Assembly: GCA_016288675.1 (NCBI GenBank)
Contig: JAEELC010000090.1
Coordinates: 1-15,256, forward strand
Length of the DNA: 15,256 bases
Direction of reading: 5' to 3'
Source of the DNA: Acholeplasmatales bacterium
GTDB taxonomy: Bacteria > Bacillota_I > Bacilli_A > Acholeplasmatales > Anaeroplasmataceae
Under the pieces are notes generated by a model. It saw nothing but the letters and a program-made list of their open reading frames with translations, made no database searches and had not been told where the DNA came from. Of the stretch, positions 1 to 7,191 are shown piece by piece. The translations under genes and the position numbers were made by a program. The stretch's first letter is position 1. Every line of letters begins with the position of its first letter.

Positions 1-144
1 CCATCGATACCATCTTTACCGTTTAAACCGTCTTTTCCATCGATACCGTCTCTACCGTTTAAACCGTCTTTTCCATCGATACCGTCTCTACCGTTTACAC
101 CATCTTTTCCATCGATACCATCTTTACCATTTACAACATTAAAT
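1..144 (-). repeat. 36-bp tandem repeats encoding collagen-like Gly-X-Y triplets
   Basis: Four consecutive 36-bp units start at 1, 37, 73 and 109, each beginning with the same 'ccatcgatacc'. The first three are nearly identical and the fourth diverges in its last ten bases. Each unit encodes twelve residues as four Gly-X-Y triplets of the type GKD-GLN-GRD-GID. The array continues beyond the window. Such repeats can change copy number by slippage. Confidence 0.9.
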
Positions 145-461
145 GTTGAAGTATTTCCATTAGATAAAGTAATTGTATAAACATCTACATTATCTTCACT
201 TTTAGTTTTTTCAATTGAAGTAATTGATACACCATCAGTACCATCCTTACCTTTAATAGAATCTACCCATTCTTCATAAGTTTGAGTACCACCATTAGCC
301 TCGTAAAGAGCGTAAATTCCTTGTAATTTAGCCTTTAATTCTACATTTTCGGATTCTGTTTGAGCGTTACTTTTAACTGGGTCAACTGCATTTTCACATG
401 AAGTAAGTGTAGCAGTTCCACATAATGCTAAAAGTCCTAATGCTATAATTTTCTTTTTCAT
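1..461 (-). CDS. Collagen-like repeat surface lipoprotein (3' end cut by window edge)
   Basis: The protein begins with a lipoprotein signal peptide: MKKK, a hydrophobic stretch, then a lipobox L-T-S-C with the lipidated Cys at residue 22. It should be anchored on the outer face of the membrane. A Gln/Glu/Lys-rich segment follows, then a 'YEEWVDSIKGKDG' block and a short beta-rich block ending in 'FNVVNGKDG'. Gly-X-Y triplets (GKD GID GKD GVN GRD) then run off the window edge. This architecture is common in collagen-like surface proteins of low-GC Gram-positives. The ATG at 459-461 is chosen because a GGGAGGA ribosome-binding site sits just upstream. The gene has its own promoter downstream of the rpsI terminator. 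The C-terminus is missing, so total length and any further domain are unknown. Its role is probably adhesion or envelope structure, which is inferred. Confidence 0.85.
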   Translation of the reverse strand, partial: MKKKIIALGLLALCGTATLTSCENAVDPVKSNAQTESENVELKAKLQGIYALYEANGGTQTYEEWVDSIKGKDGTDGVSITSIEKTKSEDNVDVYTITLSNGNTSTFNVVNGKDGIDGKDGVNGRDGIDGKDGLNGRDGIDGKDGLNGKDGID

Positions 462-488
462 CTTATCCTCCCATACTTAAACATTAAC

Positions 489-518
489 AAAAAAATTGTG
501 ACTTTCTCAAAGAAGTCA
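489..518 (-). promoter_or_regulatory. Possible weak attenuator hairpin in the lipoprotein leader
   Basis: In the transcript leader a short inverted repeat (TGACTT...AAGTCA, 499-518) is followed two bases later by seven U (489-495). This is the shape of an intrinsic terminator placed between promoter and start codon. The stem is only about six base pairs with low GC, so it may be fortuitous. Confidence 0.25.
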
Positions 519-571
519 AATACTTTCATATCTCCCAAAGAAATGTACACAATCAAATTGCATCCAATCTA

Positions 572-600
572 ATTCTAGCCCTATTATTGTAATGTGTCAA
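572..600 (-). promoter_or_regulatory. Sigma-A promoter of the lipoprotein gene
   Basis: A perfect -35 TTGACA (595-600) is followed by exactly 17 bp and a -10 TAGAAT (572-577) on the minus strand. It lies between the rpsI terminator and the lipoprotein start and predicts a leader of about 105 nt. Confidence 0.8.
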
Positions 601-616
601 TGTATAAAAAATGAAA

Positions 617-664
617 AGAAAAAAAAGAACTCGCTTGAGAATAACGAGTTCTTCTTTTTTTTAT
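617..664 (-). terminator. Intrinsic terminator of rplM-rpsI
   Basis: A perfect 9-bp stem (625-633 pairing with 645-653, AAGAACTCG/CGAGTTCTT) with an 11-nt loop is flanked by A/T runs on both sides. On the minus strand the 3' arm runs into a run of eight T. It sits about 50 bp after the rpsI stop codon. Confidence 0.85.
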
Positions 665-701
665 TAATAATCCAAAATGAATTAGTAAATAATACTGTAA
701 A

Positions 702-1097
702 CTAACGCTTAGAGAATTGTGAAGACTTACGAGCTTTCTTAAGACCGTATTTCTTACGTTCCTTAGCACGTGAATCACGAGTTACGAATCCAGCTGGCTT
801 TAATGTCTTACGGTAGTCAGCATTAACTTCCATTAATGCACGAGTGATACCTAAACGGATAGCACCAGCTTGACCAGTGATACCACCACCATAAACGTTA
901 ACTTCAACGTCAAATTGGTTAGTAGTTTCAGTAACACCAAATGGTTGCATTACGTCTAAACGTAATAAAGCTGAAGAAATATATTCTTCAAATTCACGAC
1001 CATTGATAATGAACTTACCACTACCAGCAGTTAAAATAACACGAGCAACAGAATTCTTACGACGTCCTGTACCGAAATATTGAACTTTATTTGCCAT
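702..1097 (-). CDS. rpsI: 30S ribosomal protein S9 (uS9)
   Basis: This is a 131-residue protein of normal S9 length. Recognisable family features are the N-terminal '[14 protein letters not shown]', the central '[17 protein letters not shown]' and the basic C-terminal tail ending in S-K-R, which in S9 reaches the decoding P-site tRNA. It is a structural part of the small ribosomal subunit. The ATG is preceded by AGGAGGA at good spacing. It lies 18 bp after rplM, the conserved bacterial order, and should be co-transcribed with it. The stop codon is TAG directly after the conserved SKR end, which shows TAG is read as stop in this organism. Confidence 0.98.
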   Translation of the reverse strand: MANKVQYFGTGRRKNSVARVILTAGSGKFIINGREFEEYISSALLRLDVMQPFGVTETTNQFDVEVNVYGGGITGQAGAIRLGITRALMEVNADYRKTLKPAGFVTRDSRAKERKKYGLKKARKSSQFSKR

Positions 1098-1115
1098 AAT
1101 CTATATATCCTCCTA

Positions 1116-1547
1116 TTACTTTAACTTGTACTCAACTGGCTTTTGAGCTTGATGGTTGTGTTCGCTACCAGCATAAACATATAAATGCTTTCTTTGAGCA
1201 TCACCTAATGGGTTGTGTGGAATCATACCTGAAACAGCTTGTTCAACCATACGAGTTGGATGAAGACCCATTAATGTTTCAGCGTTTAATGTTCTTAAAC
1301 CACCAGAGTAAGCTGAGTGATAACGATATAACTTATCTTGCCACTTGTTACCAGTTAATTTAATCTTTGATGCGTTGATAACGATAACATTATCACCACA
1401 GTCAACGTGAGGAGTAAATGTTGGTTTACCCTTACCTCTTAATAATGCAGCTACTTGAGTTGCTAGGTGTCCTAATGTAACACCTTCTGCGTCTACGACG
1501 TACCATACTTTGTTTACAGTTTGTTTATTTGCCATAAAAGTATTCAT
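1116..1547 (-). CDS. rplM: 50S ribosomal protein L13 (uL13)
   Basis: This is a 143-residue protein of normal L13 length, an early-assembling large-subunit protein. Conserved parts include 'WYVVDAEGVTLGHLAT', 'LLRGKGKPTFTPHVDCGD', 'VINASKIKLTGNKW', 'VSGMIPHNPLG' and 'VYAGSEHNHQAQKP'. The outer ATG (1545-1547) is chosen over the internal one four codons later because AAGGAGGA lies eight bases before it. The N-terminal extension also resembles that of Bacillus L13. It is first in the rplM-rpsI operon with a sigma-A promoter and a leader of about 83 nt. Confidence 0.98.
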   Translation of the reverse strand: MNTFMANKQTVNKVWYVVDAEGVTLGHLATQVAALLRGKGKPTFTPHVDCGDNVIVINASKIKLTGNKWQDKLYRYHSAYSGGLRTLNAETLMGLHPTRMVEQAVSGMIPHNPLGDAQRKHLYVYAGSEHNHQAQKPVEYKLK

Positions 1548-1582
1548 TTTAAAATCCTCCTTAAAGATTTAATATAATCTAA

Positions 1583-1624
1583 TTTAATAATAATATAAAT
1601 TGACTATGTGGATTTATTATTAAA
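1583..1624 (-). promoter_or_regulatory. Hairpin in the rplM leader, candidate L13 autoregulatory site
   Basis: A 10-bp A/T-only inverted repeat (1583-1592 pairing with 1615-1624) lies between the promoter and the rplM ribosome-binding site. L13 leaders in low-GC Gram-positives are known to carry structured RNA elements. I cannot match this one to that family by eye, so the regulatory role is inference. Confidence 0.3.
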
Positions 1625-1637
1625 ATGTACCTTTTAT

Positions 1638-1666
1638 ATGTTATTACATTTATTTACAAATGTCAA
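1638..1666 (-). promoter_or_regulatory. Sigma-A promoter of rplM-rpsI
   Basis: A perfect TTGACA (1661-1666), a 17-bp spacer and TAACAT (1638-1643, 4 of 6 consensus bases) lie on the minus strand, about 90 bp before the rplM start. Confidence 0.7.
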
Positions 1667-1720
1667 TAAAATTCTTATTTATTTGATTTATTCTTTGTAA
1701 ACTAAAAATACATAATTATT

Positions 1721-1758
1721 TTAAAGAAAAAGGATGAAGACTATTTATCTTCATCCTT
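1721..1758 (-). terminator. Terminator of the eight-gene locus, overlapping the last stop codon
   Basis: A perfect 11-bp stem (1730-1740 pairing with 1748-1758) encloses a 7-nt loop that contains the TAG stop of the last signal peptidase gene. It is followed on the minus strand by UUUUUCUUU. The stem uses the end of the coding region, so transcription stops right after the last codon. Confidence 0.85.
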
Positions 1759-2376
1759 ATCAGCCATTTCTTTTTTTAATTCTTCAAGTAATTCTTTTTT
1801 CAATTCTTCTTTCTCTTTATCATTAAGTTCTTGTCTATTTTCATTCTTATTAGATTTAATAGTTTTAAATATAGTTAAACCTTCAGATAAAAATATAAAA
1901 GCTGTAGTTAGAAGTGCAAGTACAAAAATAACAGATCTAGAAAGTGTAGAATTAATAGAAAATGCACTAACAGTTTTAACATATTTACCAATATAATTAT
2001 CACTAGTTACATAATATGTATCACCATTAGAATAAGTGTCATAAGTAAGGTTATTATCACCCTTCATTATAAACTTATTGTCTTCTACTTCTTGATAAAT
2101 TCTATGAATTACATAAATATTATGCTCAGTATTTTTATATACTATAATATCTCCTGCATTAGCATCTTTAATATCGCATTTTTTAAACATTATAGTAGAA
2201 CCTTTAGAAATAGTAGGCTCCATAGATTCAGTTGGTACGTAGGAAATAGAATATCCAAAGAATGAAGAAATAGTATTATTTTTAGTAGCAACTACGTTTG
2301 CAACAACAAAATATGTAAGGATACTTACTATTAAAAGTAAGATTACTGTAATAATTCCCTTAATAGTTTTCTTCAT
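1741..2376 (-). CDS. sipW: SipW-like signal peptidase I (Ser-His dyad type)
   Basis: This is a 211-residue membrane protein. Residues 8-30 form a first transmembrane helix. The catalytic serine is Ser51 in 'PTESMEPTI', the second motif 'YVIHRI' gives His91 in place of the usual lysine, and 'KGDNN' (105-109) supplies the conserved Asp. A Ser-His dyad marks the SipW/Sec11 type, which in Bacillus cleaves TasA-like matrix proteins. A second helix lies near 148-168, followed by a charged Lys/Glu tail of about 35 residues. The start overlaps the previous stop as TAATG, with AAGAAGG upstream, so translation is probably coupled. It is last in the locus with the TasA-like proteins, which are its likely substrates. 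It ends with TAG inside the terminator stem. Confidence 0.9.
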   Translation of the reverse strand: MKKTIKGIITVILLLIVSILTYFVVANVVATKNNTISSFFGYSISYVPTESMEPTISKGSTIMFKKCDIKDANAGDIIVYKNTEHNIYVIHRIYQEVEDNKFIMKGDNNLTYDTYSNGDTYYVTSDNYIGKYVKTVSAFSINSTLSRSVIFVLALLTTAFIFLSEGLTIFKTIKSNKNENRQELNDKEKEELKKELLEELKKEMADKDEDK

Positions 2377-4532
2377 TATTTAACCTTCTTAACAGATATA
2401 GTTTTCTTCCCTACTAAAGTCTTCTTACCAACTAATACCTTAGTAGCACCAACAACTTTTTTCTTACTCTTTAATTCATGAGCAATTAATTCTTCTTTTG
2501 ATAATGTTCTACGGCTTACAAGCTTACGGCTCTTACCAACAACTTTAAGCTTTTTCTTCTTATGTAAATGCTTAAATTTCTTTTGATAAATATCAAAGAA
2601 TTCAGGGATACCAAATAAGTCATCTAATGTAGTCTTATCATTATCAATAGTAATATGATTCTTATGGCGCTTAATAGGCTCTTTTCTAGCCTTAGACTTA
2701 AATGCTTCACAAATTTCTTGCATCTCTTGTCTAATACGAGCTTCACGTAAGATTTGTTCAGCCATAATTTCATTATATGTCTTATATGGATAATTTAAAT
2801 GATCGCGAGTTTGAACCATCTTAAAGTCATAAGAGTAGTCATCAAGTACAAGTATATCATCATCATATGGATCATATATTTCAATATAACGAGGCTTATT
2901 CTTAATCTTTGGAGCTTTATATTTAGAATGGAATCCACGAAGTTTCATCTTGCTAGCACGTAATCGTGCAATTTCAAGTAACTTATCTCTATTACGTTCT
3001 GCAGCAAGAGCTTGAGCTTGTTGAAGCTCTTCTGCTTCTTTACGAGCAGACGCAAGCTCATCACGCATATCAATAGTTTCTTGTTCACGTTGACGTGCTT
3101 CAAGTTCCTCTTCATCCTTCTTCAATTGCTCTTCTAGTTCTTTTAAGTGTTCAAGTGCACGTAACTCTTCATCGCGTGTCTTTTCTAAATCTTTTTCTTT
3201 TTCTTCCCTTAATAGCTTTAAGAGCTCATAACGCTTTTCTTCAAGAGCTATATTATCTTCAGTTGTATTAGTTAAAATATCTAAATCATTATCCTTATAA
3301 CCAAATAAATTTGGAGTGATTTGATTAACAATATTTAAAAGTTCTTTAAAAGTATTTCTAGCACTTAGTTCTCTATTATTTTCATATAAAGTATTTTGAT
3401 TATCTAAGGTTTGATTAAAATATTCTAAAGTACGCGATAAGAATAATTCACTAGGCTCATAACTAGAATCATCAACAATACCAGGCTTTAAATCAAAGCT
3501 GTGTTCAATTTCAAACTCAGGTTGTTCAGGAGCTTCTAATAAAGTAGTAGACTCAATAGTATCATTCTCGTTAGCTTTTCTATAATATAATAATTCAGAT
3601 AATAATGCGTTAGCAGCATTTGTAAAATCCTTACTAACCATTTCATTATCATTTTGATAATCAGTTTCAGTAATTTCTACACCATATGGTTCACGAGAAT
3701 AACGTTCCATGAAAATCCAAGTGTTATAAACAATCTTAAATTCCGCATTATGTAGAATAATATTAGTTTTTAATAAAGGTGAATGGACAGGCTTACATTT
3801 AGCAATAGCGCGTAAGAAAGGAGTACCACGTAAACCTTCAAATGCTTGCTTTAAAGCTTGAGTTCTTTGTTTAATTCTTTCACTTTTTTCAGTTTCTTCT
3901 AATAGTTTTTTCTTTAAGCGAACATTAAGACTTATTTCAGCCTCGCCATCAGTTAAAGTAATATTATTGTTGTATTTAATATAATCAGTTCTAGTAGATT
4001 CAATATTTTCGCTTAATACATCCATTCTCTTATATAAGAAGCGAATAATATTATCAACAAGAGTTTTAAAAACTCTATTTTCATAAATTTCTAAATCTTC
4101 TTCAGCAAATGAAGTAAGTAATTTATCAGGAATAACAAAACCATCATCTTTAACTTCACGAATAAATTGAGTGTGGCTAGCAAGGTGCCCTATAGTTTCA
4201 CTATTAATCTTACGTGCTTTTTCTACAGATACTATATCATTTTCATATTTAATACTTCTTTTAGGATCTTTAGTAATTTTAGAAAAAGCAGGATAAGCAG
4301 CTTCTAAAACATTTAAGAATTCATCATCAAATGTTTTAGATTCAACAACTGTTTTATTATCTAAAGAAAGTACTCCTTTTTCTAATGACTCAAAAGATTT
4401 ATTAGTATATTTCTTATTTAAAGCTTCTAACGACTCATTAAAAGAAGAATAAAAAGAGGCTACGTTAGAATCAATAAGTTCATTTGATGTAGGTTCTATA
4501 ACATCATTTTCATTCTTTTTGATTTTATTCAT
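2376..4532 (-). CDS. DUF2357-like coiled-coil protein with basic tail
   Basis: About 718 residues, with no signal peptide or membrane segment. The N-terminal half (about 115-285) resembles the DUF2357 family (COG1700), which accompanies McrB-like ATPases: 'DLEIYENRVFKTLVDNIIRFL', then 'SPLLKTNIILHNAEF' and 'YNTWIFMERY'. Residues about 430-525 are a long Glu/Lys/Arg coiled coil. The last 65 residues are very basic, with repeats of the type VVGKK/LVGKKT. Family members often end in a PD-(D/E)xK nuclease. I see no convincing one here; the closest is a D-D-D...D-F-K stretch near 555-571. The ATG at 4532 is preferred over an upstream GTG (4544) because AGAAGTGA sits eight bases before it. The gene lies about 30 bp after the ATPase gene and overlaps sipW by one base. 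It is probably the ATPase's partner. Confidence 0.65.
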   Translation of the reverse strand: MNKIKKNENDVIEPTSNELIDSNVASFYSSFNESLEALNKKYTNKSFESLEKGVLSLDNKTVVESKTFDDEFLNVLEAAYPAFSKITKDPKRSIKYENDIVSVEKARKINSETIGHLASHTQFIREVKDDGFVIPDKLLTSFAEEDLEIYENRVFKTLVDNIIRFLYKRMDVLSENIESTRTDYIKYNNNITLTDGEAEISLNVRLKKKLLEETEKSERIKQRTQALKQAFEGLRGTPFLRAIAKCKPVHSPLLKTNIILHNAEFKIVYNTWIFMERYSREPYGVEITETDYQNDNEMVSKDFTNAANALLSELLYYRKANENDTIESTTLLEAPEQPEFEIEHSFDLKPGIVDDSSYEPSELFLSRTLEYFNQTLDNQNTLYENNRELSARNTFKELLNIVNQITPNLFGYKDNDLDILTNTTEDNIALEEKRYELLKLLREEKEKDLEKTRDEELRALEHLKELEEQLKKDEEELEARQREQETIDMRDELASARKEAEELQQAQALAAERNRDKLLEIARLRASKMKLRGFHSKYKAPKIKNKPRYIEIYDPYDDDILVLDDYSYDFKMVQTRDHLNYPYKTYNEIMAEQILREARIRQEMQEICEAFKSKARKEPIKRHKNHITIDNDKTTLDDLFGIPEFFDIYQKKFKHLHKKKKLKVVGKSRKLVSRRTLSKEELIAHELKSKKKVVGATKVLVGKKTLVGKKTISVKKVK

Positions 4533-4562
4533 AGTCTCTTTCACTTCTTTTCTTTTTTAAAA

Positions 4563-6125
4563 TTAAATCATTTTCTTTAAGTCTAGAATATAAGCTTGAG
4601 ATACCTTGAAGGCACCAACACCAAATAATTCATCTAGCTTATTGTATAATTCATCTAGTTCATTTTGTAAGAATGTTAAGTTTAAAGCTTCAAACTTTCT
4701 TAAAATCTTATTACATAGCATGTAATCAAGACCATCAAGTTCAGAATAACCACAAGCCATATAAACAGGAACGAATAAATTAATTTGTTTCTTAATACGG
4801 TTACCGAATGCAATCTTGAACTTTTCTTGAATGAAATCATCTAAGATTTTAAATGATTCATTAGTAGAGTTTGAAATAGTTCTTTCAGCTTGAGCCTTCT
4901 TAAATAATTCATCTAGATATTCAAATGTTAAGTTAACATTTTCAGTAAATGGAGCGTCAATATAGTCGGCTTTTTGGTTAATAACAATAGGAAGAGCACG
5001 GTCATAAACCTTGTCTGTAATTGTATAAGTAGAGTCGTCTTTATTGGCTGTACCAATGAAGTAAGTATTTTGATTTATTAATAGCTTACCATTAATTAAT
5101 AATTTAGGGTCATCCTCACCAGCAGGAACAAGGTCGATCTTCCATTCACTCTTGTCTGGCATTTCCATTACTGACAAGAATTCAGCAAAATAATATTCAA
5201 TACGGGCAAGGTTCATTTCGTCTAGTACGATAGTAGTAGGCTTATCTGAATAACCAGCAGCATATACTGCTTGTAAGAAGTCAGTTTCATTAAACTTCTT
5301 AGTAAATTCGTTTAAATAACCTAATAATTCAGTACGGTCACGCCATGAAGGTTGTACAGAAATAATTGATGCATCTCTATTAAAGAATTTACCCATAGCA
5401 TAAGGTAAGGAAGTTTTACCTGTACCTGAAATACCTTCTAGGATAAGTACTTTAGAAGTACCCATACCAGCAAAATATCTAGCTACGATTTCTTTTGTAT
5501 AGAATAAGTGTAATTGTGATGCTGCATATTTAATAAATCTATCAATTAAACCAGGTAAATCTAGCATATCTTCTGGTCTAATAACAGTATATTCAGGCTC
5601 ACCTTGATATTGTTCATCAACGGCAATAAGCTTAGTAAAGCGTGATGTAGTTAAAACCTTCTTAGTCTTCTTCTTACCAACAACTTCACTTGTATCGATA
5701 TGACGAGCTCTATTATCTACAACTCCACCACCAATTTGTGAAACACGTAATGCAAGAATCTTATTCTTTTCATCAATAAGTTCAATAACCTTTTGGTTTA
5801 AAATTGCAACTTCTTGAACAAGGTCATCTTTTTCAACTTCACGTTTTCTAAATCTTAAGTATCTACGTAACCATTGAATTAACCATAAGACAATTAATAC
5901 AACAAGAGTAATATTAACAATTGTAACACCAACTAGGGCAATCCAGTCTAAAGCTGTCCATTCTGCATTATTCCATGCTGCAGCTTGTAAGCTAGCATAA
6001 TAATTCTTTTGATCTGTATAGAATAGCTTTTTCCAAAAGCCAAATAAAAAATCAACAATAAGGCTTCTAATGTTTTTCCATAATTGGTTTAAAAAATCAA
6101 TATAATATCTCGAAAAGGCTACCAT
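4563..6125 (-). CDS. Membrane-anchored McrB-like AAA+ ATPase
   Basis: About 520 residues. An N-terminal amphipathic region is followed by a transmembrane helix (about 62-84), a basic stop, a short coiled coil (about 97-125) and a linker. The cytoplasmic AAA+ domain has Walker A GISGTGKT (231-238), the McrB-like 'PSWRDRTELLGY', Walker B 'IVLDEMNLAR' (from about 299), sensor-1 'GTANKDDST' and a likely arginine finger in 'DKVYDRA'. This matches the McrB/AAA_5 group. A membrane anchor is unusual for McrB. A GTG at 6137 is possible, but the AGGAAAG signal sits too close to it and fits the ATG at 6125 better. A hairpin separates the gene from the preceding signal peptidase. It precedes the DUF2357-like gene, as in McrBC-like pairs. 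A fibre-assembly or remodelling role is inferred. Confidence 0.85.
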   Translation of the reverse strand: MVAFSRYYIDFLNQLWKNIRSLIVDFLFGFWKKLFYTDQKNYYASLQAAAWNNAEWTALDWIALVGVTIVNITLVVLIVLWLIQWLRRYLRFRKREVEKDDLVQEVAILNQKVIELIDEKNKILALRVSQIGGGVVDNRARHIDTSEVVGKKKTKKVLTTSRFTKLIAVDEQYQGEPEYTVIRPEDMLDLPGLIDRFIKYAASQLHLFYTKEIVARYFAGMGTSKVLILEGISGTGKTSLPYAMGKFFNRDASIISVQPSWRDRTELLGYLNEFTKKFNETDFLQAVYAAGYSDKPTTIVLDEMNLARIEYYFAEFLSVMEMPDKSEWKIDLVPAGEDDPKLLINGKLLINQNTYFIGTANKDDSTYTITDKVYDRALPIVINQKADYIDAPFTENVNLTFEYLDELFKKAQAERTISNSTNESFKILDDFIQEKFKIAFGNRIKKQINLFVPVYMACGYSELDGLDYMLCNKILRKFEALNLTFLQNELDELYNKLDELFGVGAFKVSQAYILDLKKMI

Positions 6126-6150
6126 ATCAACACCCACTTTCCTATAACAT

Positions 6151-6175
6151 AAAAGAGGAATAACATTCCTCTTTT
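6151..6175 (-). terminator. Intergenic hairpin, partial terminator or processing site
   Basis: A perfect 10-bp stem (AAAAGAGGAA/TTCCTCTTTT, 6151-6160 with 6166-6175) and a 5-nt loop lie between the signal peptidase stop and the ATPase start. Only four U follow, so it probably attenuates or protects mRNA ends rather than stopping transcription fully. It could lower output of the ATPase half of the locus. Confidence 0.5.
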
Positions 6176-6184
6176 CATGAATAA

Positions 6185-7105
6185 CTATTCTTCATCTGAA
6201 GATTCTTCAGATTTTAAGTTTTTTCTCTCTTCCTTAAATGCTTTCTCGTTATTCATTTCTTCAAGAAGTTCTTTTCTTAAAGCTTCTTTCATTCTTTCTC
6301 TTTCAGCGTTCTTATTTGCTTCAATCTCATCTTTATGTACTTCTTCATACTTAGCAGTCTTATAAGCTTTTAAGTTTTTAATGAAGAAATAAATTTCAAC
6401 ACCAAGGAAAATAACCATTGGTAATACAACAATTAATAATCCCCATTTTGAAACAGTATTTTGAACATTACCACCATTTTTAATAGTAGATTTATAAATA
6501 CCACGTAATTCTTCTGGATGTACTTCTTGTAAATTAGTACCAGAAGCTGTTTCATTAAAAATATAAGTTCTCTTTTCTACTGGAGCTTTATCGCCATCAG
6601 TAAATACAACACCATATTGATTTGCAAAATCATTATAGTCCTTATATCCCATAGTATTTGTGGCATATTTGTCACCCATTGTATAAAGTGTAGTTACATT
6701 ATTATTATCATCATATAGAACATACACAACTCTGTGTGTGTTTAATTTCTTTGTTGTTGGTAGATTTGCATCATAGAATGTTACAATATCACCAATATGA
6801 ATCTTATTAGCTTTCTTTTGACGGTTTGAATCAGTTACTGTACTAACAACAACCATATCACCAGTCTTAAACGAATTAGAATAAGAACCATCCATTGAAT
6901 CCGATGCGACTGTTAAATATCCATTACCAAAAATATTTGGATAACCATCAGCTTTCTTACCAGCACGAATGTTAGCAATAGATGCAAATAAGATAAATAT
7001 AATTAGAATATAAAAAAGCACGTTTAAAACGATCTTCATTATATTCTTTACTTTATTTTGAGTAGAAATTTTTTCTACATTATTTTCGACGTCATTTTGA
7101 GGCAT
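6185..7105 (-). CDS. Second SipW-like signal peptidase with long extracellular insert
   Basis: 306 residues from the ATG at 7105, which has AAAGGAG eight bases before it; the GTG at 7114 overlaps that site. A transmembrane helix lies at about 23-46. Signal peptidase motifs follow: 'VASDSM' with Ser70, 'IHIGDIVTFY', 'LNTHRV' with His124 as the general base, and 'MGDKYATN' with Asp145. The family usually has S-M-x-P after the serine; here it is S-M-D-G, an atypical active site. An insert of about 60 residues precedes a second helix (about 221-242). The cytoplasmic tail is long, charged and coiled, like that of the other SipW-like protein in the locus. The gene follows the four secreted-protein genes, so it may process a subset of them or act on their cell-surface attachment. 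It ends with TAG. Confidence 0.8.
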   Translation of the reverse strand: MPQNDVENNVEKISTQNKVKNIMKIVLNVLFYILIIFILFASIANIRAGKKADGYPNIFGNGYLTVASDSMDGSYSNSFKTGDMVVVSTVTDSNRQKKANKIHIGDIVTFYDANLPTTKKLNTHRVVYVLYDDNNNVTTLYTMGDKYATNTMGYKDYNDFANQYGVVFTDGDKAPVEKRTYIFNETASGTNLQEVHPEELRGIYKSTIKNGGNVQNTVSKWGLLIVVLPMVIFLGVEIYFFIKNLKAYKTAKYEEVHKDEIEANKNAERERMKEALRKELLEEMNNEKAFKEERKNLKSEESSDEE

Positions 7106-7147
7106 ACTTTTCACTCCTTTTAATTTATATACTACAAATTACCTTTT

Positions 7148-7190
7148 TACAATATAACTATATTGTATGGTTTTTTGACAAAATAATCAA
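7148..7190 (-). promoter_or_regulatory. Possible internal promoter with palindromic operator
   Basis: On the minus strand TTGATT (7185-7190), a 17-bp spacer and TACAAT (7162-7167) make a plausible sigma-A promoter for the signal peptidase-ATPase part of the locus. A perfect 9+9 bp palindrome with a 2-bp centre (7148-7167) covers the -10 box and expected start site, as a repressor operator would. In such AT-rich DNA chance matches are common. Confidence 0.4.
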
Positions 7191-7191
7191 G

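Noticed and set aside
1..144. 36-bp repeats resembling a CRISPR array by repeat length
   Set aside because: The units are directly adjacent with no spacers and read in frame as collagen-like triplets of a lipoprotein.
584..778. Short open frame overlapping the rpsI terminator and 3' end
   Set aside because: It runs through a terminator hairpin and a promoter, overlaps rpsI in another frame and has no family resemblance.
2376..6125. A McrBC-type restriction system acting on DNA
   Set aside because: The ATPase is membrane-anchored, no clear PD-(D/E)xK nuclease or DNA-recognition domain is visible, and the pair lies inside a locus of secreted proteins and signal peptidases. Not fully excluded.
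6177..6365. Plus-strand open frame
   Set aside because: It is the complement of the Lys/Glu-rich tail of the signal peptidase, giving a Ser/Phe/Leu-rich shadow without a ribosome-binding site.
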